Assembly: GCA_030040395.1 (NCBI GenBank)
Contig: JASHTU010000416.1
Span: forward strand, 1-7,839
DNA: 7,839 bases
Source: Acidobacteriaceae bacterium
Lineage (GTDB): Bacteria > Acidobacteriota > Terriglobia > Terriglobales > Acidobacteriaceae
Reading direction: 5' to 3'
Both the position numbers and the translations under genes were made by a program. The first letter of the stretch is position 1. Each line of letters starts with the position of its first letter. Shown here one piece after another: positions 1 through 5,397 of this stretch. The notes beneath the pieces were generated by a model. The model was given only the letters and a program-made list of their open reading frames with translations. It was not told the origin of the DNA and did no database searches.

Positions 1-2
1 CC

Positions 3-77
3 CTGCGCCGCGCGTGCGAAGCGCAGGCGCTGATGGACCCGGGCGCGGCAATGTGTCGGTTCTGGAAAAGGAGTTGA
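3..77 (+). CDS. Possible C-terminal tail of an upstream gene (partial)
   Basis: The frame starting at base 3 is open from the window edge to a TGA at 75-77, giving 24 residues that begin LRRACEAQ and end RFWKRS. The stop lies two bases before the transporter ATG at 80, a spacing typical of translationally coupled operon genes. Most third positions in this frame are G or C. No family can be named from so few residues, and the reading could be chance because a second frame (bases 2-79) is also open and runs into the transporter. If real, the transporter belongs to an operon that starts to the left of this window. Confidence 0.25.
   Translation: MRRACEAQALMDPGAAMCRFWKRS
67..73 (+). promoter_or_regulatory. 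Ribosome binding site that fixes the transporter start
   Basis: AAAGGAG lies six bases before the ATG at 80. The earlier in-frame GTG at 14 has no comparable purine-rich site within the visible sequence, and the 22 residues it would add look unlike a membrane-protein N-terminus. The start at 80 is therefore preferred. Confidence 0.7.
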
Positions 78-79
78 GA

Positions 80-1450
80 ATGGCTCTTGTCACCGCCCTG
101 CCCGGCTCGAAGGAAGGTAGCGCCAAGCCGCTGATTCCACGCGAAAGCTTGCGAGCTTTTGTGCTGATTACGGGTTTGTTTTTCCTCTGGGGCATTCCCA
201 ACAACTTGAACGACGTGCTGATCCGCCAGTTCATGACCTCGTTTGCGATCACGCGGTTGCAGGCCGGGCTCGTGCAGTCGGCCTTTTATGCAGGATATTT
301 TCTTTTCGCTACGCCCGCGGCCCTGATCATGCGGCGTTACGGCTACAAGCGGGGACTGCTGACGGGGTTGGTGCTCTACAGCATCGGAACCTTTCTTTTT
401 CTGCCTGCCGCTGACTCGCGCAAGTATTGGTTGTTTCTTTTCGCTCTGTTTGTGATCGCCAGCGGCTTGGGGTTCCTTGAAACTGGCGCCAACCCCCTGG
501 TGGCGCAGATGGGTGATCCGGAGAGCGCGGTGCGCCGACTGAATTTCTCCCAGGCTTTCAATCCGCTGGGGTCAATTGCTGGCGTGCTTATCGGCACCGT
601 CTTTATCTTTTCGGGTACCGAGCTCAAAGCGTCCCAAATCGCGGGCATGAAGCTAGCCGGCACTTACGACGCCTATCTTCGCCAGGAAACTCTGCGCGCC
701 GCGCCGCCTTACCTCATTCTGGGCGCGGTGGTGTTGCTGTGGGCTTTCCTTATCCTGCGCGCGCCGTTTCCCCCCGTGGCCAACGAGGGAACCGCGGACG
801 CCACCGAACCCAAAAGTCGTTATCGCGAGCTGCTGCGCTACCCGCACTTTCTGCTTGCCGTGGCGGCGCAGTTTTGTTATGTCGGCGCGCAGGTGGGCAC
901 GTGGAGTTACTTCATCCAGTATGTGCAGGACTACACGCATCTGGGGGAGAAGATGGCCGGCTATCTGTTGACCGGAACCTTGGTGGGCTTCGGCGTGGGC
1001 AGGTTTGCCTCCAGCCATTGGATGAAAGTCATGCGCGCGAACGTATTGATGGGCTTGTTCGCAGCCGTCAACATTCTGTTGCTGGCTGTCGGCATTCTCT
1101 ATCCCGGCTGGTTGGGGATGTGGTGCGTCTTTTTCACCAGCTTCTTTATGTCGCTGATGTTTCCCACCATCTTCGCGCTGGGGTTGCGCGACTTGGGTCC
1201 GCAAACCAAGCCGGCAGCGTCGTTGCTGGTAATGGCGATTATCGGCGGAGCGATTTTTACTCCACTGATCGCGCTGGTTTATGAATTGACAAGCAGCATG
1301 GCGTGGGCCATGATCGTGCCGCTGGGATGCTACCTCGTGGTTGCGCTCTACGCCTTCTGGGGTTACGCGCTTCCACCCCAACCATTGAGACCTGTCGCTA
1401 GGGACCCCGCCCTGGCGCCACGGAGCGGGGCGGCGCGACTTCAAGGCTGA
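80..1450 (+). CDS. fucP: FucP-family MFS sugar:proton symporter
   Basis: A 456-residue inner-membrane transporter of the major facilitator superfamily, close in pattern to the L-fucose:H+ symporter FucP. Residues 26-45 form the first membrane helix and end in NNLND; D45 lines up with FucP D46. The motif GLGFLETGANP carries E134, matching FucP E135. Q158 and N161 in FSQAFN match FucP Q159 and N162. All four show the same one-residue offset, so the proton-coupling and sugar-site residues are intact. A polar loop at about 179-208 and a cytoplasmic linker at about 228-255 split the two six-helix halves. Length is slightly above the usual ~430-440, mainly because of a Pro/Ala/Arg-rich tail. The family also carries glucose, galactose and related sugars, so the substrate is not settled and the symbol is a family-level call. 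It converges with the GH1 gene, leaving a 79-base gap without a clear intrinsic terminator. Confidence 0.9.
   Translation: MALVTALPGSKEGSAKPLIPRESLRAFVLITGLFFLWGIPNNLNDVLIRQFMTSFAITRLQAGLVQSAFYAGYFLFATPAALIMRRYGYKRGLLTGLVLYSIGTFLFLPAADSRKYWLFLFALFVIASGLGFLETGANPLVAQMGDPESAVRRLNFSQAFNPLGSIAGVLIGTVFIFSGTELKASQIAGMKLAGTYDAYLRQETLRAAPPYLILGAVVLLWAFLILRAPFPPVANEGTADATEPKSRYRELLRYPHFLLAVAAQFCYVGAQVGTWSYFIQYVQDYTHLGEKMAGYLLTGTLVGFGVGRFASSHWMKVMRANVLMGLFAAVNILLLAVGILYPGWLGMWCVFFTSFFMSLMFPTIFALGLRDLGPQTKPAASLLVMAIIGGAIFTPLIALVYELTSSMAWAMIVPLGCYLVVALYAFWGYALPPQPLRPVARDPALAPRSGAARLQG
1405..1430. repeat. GC-rich inverted repeat in the 3' end of the transporter gene
   Basis: CCCCGC at 1405-1410 is the exact reverse complement of GCGGGG at 1425-1430. 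The 14-base loop contains the self-complementary GGCGCC. It falls inside the codons for the transporter's poorly conserved tail, 20 bases before its stop. No T-run follows on either strand, so it does not qualify as an intrinsic terminator. It could still slow transcripts arriving from either of the two convergent genes. Confidence 0.35.
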
Positions 1451-1529
1451 ACCGGCAGGAAAATTGAACGCTGGAGTGCGCTGGGCGAAGATCGGGCTGG
1501 CGTCCCGCGAAGCGACTGTAATAGGCCGG

Positions 1530-2975
1530 TCACATGACGGAGTTCGAGGCGATGACTTGGCGGTACCACTCCGCGCTGAGCTTGGGGATCCGCTTCTGGG
1601 TGGCGAAATCCACATAGTGCAGGCCGAATCGCTTGCTGTATCCGTCGTCCCACTCGAAGTTATCAAGCAGGCTCCAAAGAAAGTAACCCTTAACCGGGTA
1701 GCCTTCCGCCGCGGCGCGGTGCAAATGGGTCAGGCAATTGCGCAGATACATCAGCCGATCGGTGTCTTCGACACGCCCGGCAACCGAGATCACATCATCC
1801 GATGAGCAGCCGTTTTCCGTAATGTAAATCGCCCGTGGGCTCCACAGGTCGCAGACGTTGCGCACCGCCCAGTAGATGCACTCCGGGCCGACAGTGATCC
1901 ATGGCGACGCCATGTGAGGAAACGACGTCGGGGGATTCTCGATCATATAGCCCTGCGCCGAGGCGTCCGCGCGAACATAGGAGGGCTCATACACGTTGAG
2001 GCCGACAAAATCCAACTGGCTGCCTATCGCGTTCATGTCACCCAGCTCGATGTGGGGCGCATTCGGCCCTTCGTGCTCGAGGTAACTCTCAGGATATTTG
2101 CCTTCCAGAACCGTGGTGAGGAATGGCGCGTTTTGATCGCGGGTGGCGCGGCGCGCGGCCTCAATATTCTCCCGGTTCTCGATGACGGGCACGAAGACAA
2201 CCGCATTTTCCGCAAGGCCCACGCGCACCGCGCCGGAAGCGTTGGCGCGGATGGCCTGCACGCCGAGACCGTGGGCCAGAATGCCATGGTGGCGCACCTG
2301 GTTGGCTTCCCGCGGTGACAATTTGAGCCCCGGTGCGAAGTGGCCCTCCAGATAACCGAGATCGGTGAAGCAAATGAACTCGTTGGTGGTCATGAAGTGA
2401 TTAACGCGATCGGAAAGATGGCGGGTCACATAAGCGGCGTAATCGGCAAAAGCCATCGACGTGGCGCGCTTGCGCCAGCCGCCCGGCAAAGCTTGCGGAA
2501 GATCCCAATGAAAGAGGGTGATGTAAGGCGTTATGCGATGGGTAAGCAACTCGTCGACGACACGCTGGTAATAATCCAGACCGCGGGGATTGGGCTGACC
2601 TGAGCCCTGGGGAAAGATGCGCGGCCAGGAGATCGAGATTCGATAGCCGCCCACTCCCAGATCGCGCAACAGGCGAATATCTTCCTTGAACAGATGATAG
2701 GAATCGTCGGCCACGTCTCCGGTCTGGCCTTCAAAGGTTTTGCCCGGGGTATGCGAAAAAGTATCCCAAACCGAGGGACCGCGGCCATCCGCGCGCGCGG
2801 CTCCCTCGATCTGATACGCGGAGGTGGCGCAGCCCCAAAGAAAACCTTGCGGAAAGGCCCGGTTGGCGGCATGGGATTGACTGTCCGCGCTCCTTGGCAA
2901 CGACGCCGCGGCTAAAACGGTAGCGGCGGAAGCGGCTGCGGCCACACCGAATTGACGGCGAGTCATGCTTTTCAT
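1530..2975 (-). CDS. Tat-exported GH1 beta-glucosidase/beta-glycosidase
   Basis: A 481-residue retaining beta-glycosidase of glycoside hydrolase family 1. The N-terminus MKSMTRRQFG plus an Ala-rich stretch to about residue 36 is a twin-arginine (Tat) signal, so the enzyme should be exported folded. GH1 landmarks follow in order: FLWGCATSAYQIEG (45-58), the YRISISWPRIFP barrel strand (111-122), LFHWDLPQAL (154-163), the acid/base motif TTNEF with E199, the nucleophile motif YITENG with E387, and the late FLWSLLDNFEW segment that lines the glycone site. Both catalytic glutamates are present and the (beta/alpha)8 barrel is complete, so it should be active. The acid/base motif has Phe where GH1 enzymes usually have Pro (NEP). 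The start at 2975 is chosen for its well-spaced AAGGAG; an upstream in-frame start at 3020 would push the Tat motif 15 residues inward. The exact sugar (glucose, galactose, xylose or fucose) cannot be read from sequence. It shares direction with mannonate dehydratase but lies 328 bases away, so it may have its own promoter. Confidence 0.93.
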   Translation of the reverse strand: MKSMTRRQFGVAAAASAATVLAAASLPRSADSQSHAANRAFPQGFLWGCATSAYQIEGAARADGRGPSVWDTFSHTPGKTFEGQTGDVADDSYHLFKEDIRLLRDLGVGGYRISISWPRIFPQGSGQPNPRGLDYYQRVVDELLTHRITPYITLFHWDLPQALPGGWRKRATSMAFADYAAYVTRHLSDRVNHFMTTNEFICFTDLGYLEGHFAPGLKLSPREANQVRHHGILAHGLGVQAIRANASGAVRVGLAENAVVFVPVIENRENIEAARRATRDQNAPFLTTVLEGKYPESYLEHEGPNAPHIELGDMNAIGSQLDFVGLNVYEPSYVRADASAQGYMIENPPTSFPHMASPWITVGPECIYWAVRNVCDLWSPRAIYITENGCSSDDVISVAGRVEDTDRLMYLRNCLTHLHRAAAEGYPVKGYFLWSLLDNFEWDDGYSKRFGLHYVDFATQKRIPKLSAEWYRQVIASNSVM

Positions 2976-2983
2976 CGAGAAGG

Positions 2984-2989
2984 CTCCTT
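2984..2989 (-). promoter_or_regulatory. Ribosome binding site of the GH1 gene
   Basis: On the minus strand AAGGAG lies eight bases before the ATG at 2975. It selects that start over the upstream start at 3020 and over the second ATG at 2966. The resulting protein has the Tat motif at residues 5-10, where it is expected. Confidence 0.7.
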
Positions 2990-3044
2990 GTCCTGGTTTA
3001 GTTGGCGATCCTCTGCTCAAGCGTTTTAGTTATTCTGAACCGTC

Positions 3045-3066
3045 TGCCCTCTGAAAATCAAGGGCA
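3045..3066. repeat. Inverted repeat upstream of the GH1 gene, possible operator
   Basis: TGCCCT at 3045-3050 is the exact reverse complement of AGGGCA at 3061-3066, separated by the A-rich decamer ctgaaaatca. The element ends 70 bases upstream of the GH1 start. The 16-base centre-to-centre spacing is within the range for dimeric regulators, but I know of no regulator with this site and none is encoded in the window. Confidence 0.25.
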
Positions 3067-3255
3067 AAATATGGCGCTTTCGCGTCTAAGCAGCGTCAAT
3101 AATGCAACGCGAACCCTTGATCTAAAACGATTCAGGGCTTTTACTCGCGTGCGCTCCCGAGACTCGAAGGGATCGGCGCACTGGCAATCGAATGCTGACG
3201 CGTCAGGGCGTGACGACCAAAAGAGTGATCGACTGCAAGGAAGAAGATCCGCGCT

Positions 3256-3269
3256 CCGAGAAGACTCGG
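3256..3269 (-). terminator. Small hairpin downstream of mannonate dehydratase
   Basis: CCGAG at 3256-3260 and CTCGG at 3265-3269 form a perfect five-pair stem with a four-base loop. On the minus strand it lies 34-47 bases past the mannonate dehydratase stop. It is followed by mixed sequence with a weak pyrimidine run (CTTCTTCC) and no true T-tract, so termination is uncertain. Confidence 0.25.
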
Positions 3270-3293
3270 GGGTTGACCGGCGCACTTCAACCC
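3270..3293 (-). terminator. Hairpin just after the mannonate dehydratase stop
   Basis: GGGTTGA at 3270-3276 is the exact reverse complement of TCAACCC at 3287-3293, giving a seven-pair stem with a ten-base loop ten bases beyond the stop codon at 3304-3306. It abuts the smaller hairpin at 3256-3269, so the transcript could fold into two adjacent stems. On the gene strand no T-run follows; the only short T-run (TTTT at 3295-3298) is on the other strand's exit side. A transcript-end or mRNA-protecting role is possible, while strong intrinsic termination is not supported. Confidence 0.35.
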
Positions 3294-3303
3294 GTTTTCG
3301 CGA

Positions 3304-4521
3304 CTACCAACTGTGCAGGGTCCCATCCTCAAGCCGACAGACGGGGAGATACGCTCGCTTATAGGGAAACTTTGCGGCCAAAGCTTCGTCGATATCGACG
3401 CCGTGGCCGGGCGCCTCGCCGGGAACCATCGTGCCCCCGGAATAACTATAGGCGTGGGGAAAGACTTCGTTCGTCAACGCCGCGTGTGGCATGTGCTCCT
3501 GGATGCCGAAATTCGGGATGCTCAGATCGAAATGCAGCGCGGCGCCCATGCACACGGGGGATAAGTCCGTGGCGCCGTGGCAACCCGTGCGTACCCCGTA
3601 GAGATCGGCAAAGCTGGCGATGCGCCGCAGGTGAGTAATGCCGCCCGCATGGGTCACCGCGGCGCGAATGTAGTCGATCCATTGCTCAGCAATGAGCCTC
3701 TGGCAGTCAAATACAGAGTTGAAGACTTCCCCCACCGCGAGCGGCGTCGTGGTGTGCTGGCGGATCATGCGGAATCCGTCCTGGTTTTCTGCCGGCGTAA
3801 GGTCCTCGAGCCAGAACAATTGGTATTCTTCAAGGCTTTTGCCCAGGGCCGCGGCCTCAATGGGCGTCAGCCGGTGGTGGCTGTCGTGAAGCAGCGCGAC
3901 TTCGAAGCCAAACTTGGCCCGCACCACATCCATCAACTTCGGCATGAAGTGCAAATACTTCGGCGTCGACCAGGTTTCTTCGCGGGGCAAATCGCCGTCA
4001 GCCGGCTCGTAGGTCTTCGTGCCGTGGGGAACGCCATACGCGTCGGCCACGCCAGGGACCGCGGCCTGCACGCGGATGGCCTTATACCCCAACTCGATAT
4101 GCTTCGCCACCGACTCGATTAGGTCCTCGACGCTGTGGCCATTGGCGTGGGCATAGACCCGCACTGACTCCCGGCAGCGACCGCCAAGGAGCTGATACAA
4201 CGGCACCTGCGCACGTTTGGCCTTTAAGTCCCACAATGCCACATCGACGGCGGAGATCGACGCCATGGTCACTGGCCCGCGCCGCCAGTATGCGCCACGG
4301 TAAAGGTACTGCCAGGTGTCCTCGATGCGCTCCGAGTCACGCCCGATAAGGCATGGAACCACATGATCCCGCAGATAAGCCGCCACCGCCAGCTCGCGCC
4401 CGTTGAGAGTGCCGTCGCCGATCCCGTAGAGGCCATCAGCCGTCATGACTTTAAGCGTGACAAAATTCCGCGCCGGGCAGGTGACAATCACCTTTGCTTC
4501 GACAATTCTTGCATCCGCCAT
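3304..4521 (-). CDS. manD: D-mannonate dehydratase, enolase superfamily (ManD/RspA type)
   Basis: A complete 405-residue cytoplasmic enzyme of the mandelate racemase/muconate-lactonising branch of the enolase superfamily, ManD subgroup. It dehydrates D-mannonate to 2-keto-3-deoxy-D-gluconate, using Mg2+. An N-terminal capping domain (about 1-120) precedes the barrel. Metal ligands are D213 in [10 protein letters not shown]239 in [11 protein letters not shown] and E265 in LAVGEVFN. Catalytic H215 and Y162 (in DAYG) complete the set. These five match the Novosphingobium enzyme's D210, E236, E262, H212 and Y159 with a constant three-residue shift. The [12 protein letters not shown] segment and the ending [10 protein letters not shown] are also typical. 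A purine-rich ribosome site (GGGAAGAG, 4528-4535) lies six bases before the ATG. The start is 45 bases after the stop of the GH67-like remnant, so the two were probably co-transcribed. Some ManD members are slow or prefer D-gluconate, so the physiological substrate is inferred. Confidence 0.92.
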   Translation of the reverse strand: MADARIVEAKVIVTCPARNFVTLKVMTADGLYGIGDGTLNGRELAVAAYLRDHVVPCLIGRDSERIEDTWQYLYRGAYWRRGPVTMASISAVDVALWDLKAKRAQVPLYQLLGGRCRESVRVYAHANGHSVEDLIESVAKHIELGYKAIRVQAAVPGVADAYGVPHGTKTYEPADGDLPREETWSTPKYLHFMPKLMDVVRAKFGFEVALLHDSHHRLTPIEAAALGKSLEEYQLFWLEDLTPAENQDGFRMIRQHTTTPLAVGEVFNSVFDCQRLIAEQWIDYIRAAVTHAGGITHLRRIASFADLYGVRTGCHGATDLSPVCMGAALHFDLSIPNFGIQEHMPHAALTNEVFPHAYSYSGGTMVPGEAPGHGVDIDEALAAKFPYKRAYLPVCRLEDGTLHSW

Positions 4522-4566
4522 AACAGTCTCTTCCCTCTCGATGGCCGGTCTCTTGCCTATCCATAA

Positions 4567-5082
4567 CTATGGAGTTCGATGAATCGCGCTGTCCTCGGCC
4601 GGCGTCACTTCAATGTAGTCGAACGGCGCGGGCTCGCCGCCCTCCGGCATGCCCGTCAGGGTCAGCGTATCGCCGCGATGCAGGCGGTAGGCATCGGGGC
4701 CGATCGCAGCGCCGGCCGAAAGCTCCGGTCGCCAGGCGCACACCTGCGTCTGCGTTCCGAGGACCACGATGTCTTCGGCCGGAATCGCCGCCCCGGGCCG
4801 GCTGCTCTCCACCACGCGCGGCACACGATTCAACATGCCGCGCCAGCCCAGCACTAGTTCGCGCACTGCCGAGTGCTCCAGCGCATCCTTGCCCAAAACG
4901 ACGATTGTAGCCGGAATTCGAGAGTTCGTGCCGAACAGTGCCGCCGGTTTGACCGCGCGATAGGCCAACCATGCGGGGTCGCCACGCTCCGGTGTTACTT
5001 GGGCGCGAACGGCGGCGGCGAAGACCGTCACCACCGCCAGGCAGACTAACCACCACGCGCACCCCATCATTGACCGCCCCAT
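4567..5082 (-). pseudogene. Truncated secreted protein with a GH67 alpha-glucuronidase-like N-terminal domain
   Basis: A 171-residue open frame. Residues 1-27 form a Sec signal (hydrophobic WWLVCLAVVTVFAAAV, probable cleavage after A27 in VRAQ). From about 35 to 132 it resembles the alpha/beta N-terminal domain of GH67 alpha-glucuronidases: DPAWLAYRAV, then VVLGKDALEHSAVRELVLGWRGML, then IVVLGTQTQV and a DAYRL strand. A GH67 enzyme is about 700 residues; here the barrel with its catalytic carboxylates and the C-terminal domain are missing. The frame closes 45 bases before mannonate dehydratase, so there is no room for a frameshifted remainder. Residues 134-171 (GDTLTLTG, then PAPFDYIEVTPAED) do not look like GH67. 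The start at 5082 follows an AGGA nine bases upstream; the frame stays open to 5235, but those extra residues look non-coding. It was likely the first gene of a glucuronate operon. It may be a deletion product or a small secreted binding protein that is still made. Confidence 0.6.
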
Positions 5083-5269
5083 CGATGAGCGTCCTATTGC
5101 TGTCCCATCCCTCTTGAATTCGCCTGCACCCGGGCGCATAACCGCGCTTTCCATCGTGAGAACCGGGCATTGCCTTCCCGCCACGTATGTTTCCCAAACG
5201 GCATGATCCGGACCTCTACCAACATTCTGCAACAATCACCCTAGTTTCAGAGCCCAACTCGCCTTCCCT

Positions 5270-5279
5270 GCAGGCCTGC
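5270..5279. promoter_or_regulatory. Ten-base perfect palindrome, possible operator
   Basis: GCAGGCCTGC reads the same on both strands and sits near the middle of the divergent region, 119 bases before the GH31 ATG. Its position would allow one regulator to control both directions. A ten-base palindrome can also arise by chance in GC-rich DNA, and no known regulator consensus is matched. Confidence 0.2.
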
Positions 5280-5383
5280 GCATGTCGCGGAGCGTTCCTA
5301 ACCTCCCGCTTGTACCGTGGCTTGGCGCGCGAGTGGAATCGTCAGGCGCCAGCAAAGGTATCATGAATTTATTTGGAGCACAC

Positions 5384-5391
5384 GGGAAGGA
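5384..5391 (+). promoter_or_regulatory. Ribosome binding site of the GH31 gene
   Basis: GGGAAGGA ends six bases before the ATG at 5398. The in-frame upstream GTG at 5317 has no such site and would put 27 polar residues before the signal peptide. The start at 5398 is therefore preferred. Confidence 0.7.
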
Positions 5392-5397
5392 ATAGGG

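Larger units (their letters stand above)
2976..3303 (-). other. Intergenic region between mannonate dehydratase and GH1 genes
   Basis: This 328-base stretch is visibly richer in A and T than the flanking genes, and I find no convincing protein in it. An open frame on the plus strand (3002-3364) reads as Arg/Ser-rich text with no hydrophobic core or family pattern. Read on the minus strand, it holds two hairpin-capable repeats just after the mannonate dehydratase stop, an inverted repeat about 70-90 bases before the GH1 start, and the GH1 ribosome binding site. A weak sigma70-like pair (TTTTCA, 17 bases, AATAAC) can be read around 3029-3057 on the minus strand, four of six matches each, too poor to call a promoter. 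The length suggests that GH1 has its own promoter. Confidence 0.5.
5083..5397. other. Divergent intergenic region between the GH67-like remnant and GH31
   Basis: This 315-base stretch must contain the start signals for the leftward operon and for the rightward GH31 gene. Near GH31 there is an AT-rich patch, TATCATGAATTTATTT (5359-5374). TATCAT matches the sigma70 -10 box at five of six positions, but no -35 box is found 16-18 bases upstream, so no promoter is called. A perfect 10-base palindrome lies at 5270-5279 and a smaller symmetrical GTTTCCCAAAC at 5189-5199. Open frames here (minus 5083-5235 and minus 5236-5637) look like chance GC-rich text. No RNA gene is recognised. Confidence 0.5.

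Noticed and set aside
1451..1529. Bidirectional terminator between the convergent transporter and GH1 genes
   Set aside because: Only a four-pair CGGG/CCCG stem and a widely spaced ACCGG/CCGGT pair were found, with no T-run on either strand.
653..1666. A 337-codon minus-strand frame across the transporter and the convergent gap
   Set aside because: Its text is Gln/His/Arg-rich without a hydrophobic core, and it overlaps both the FucP-type gene and the 3' end of GH1, which are clearly real.
3002..3364. A 120-codon plus-strand frame in the gap after manD
   Set aside because: The product is Arg/Ser-rich and low in hydrophobic residues, runs into the manD gene on the other strand, and has no family pattern.
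4567..4683. A frameshift hiding the rest of GH67
   Set aside because: The manD start is only 45 bases past the stop, so there is no space in any frame for the missing ~500 residues.
5083..5235. N-terminal extension of the GH67-like remnant to a start at 5235
   Set aside because: The extra 51 residues would place a signal peptide in mid-protein; the start at 5082 has its own AGGA site and gives a normal signal peptide.
5322..5364. A sigma70 promoter for GH31 using TTGGCG or TTGTAC as the -35 box and TATCAT as the -10 box
   Set aside because: TATCAT is a fair -10 match but the possible -35 boxes are 31 or more bases away, far from the usual 16-18.
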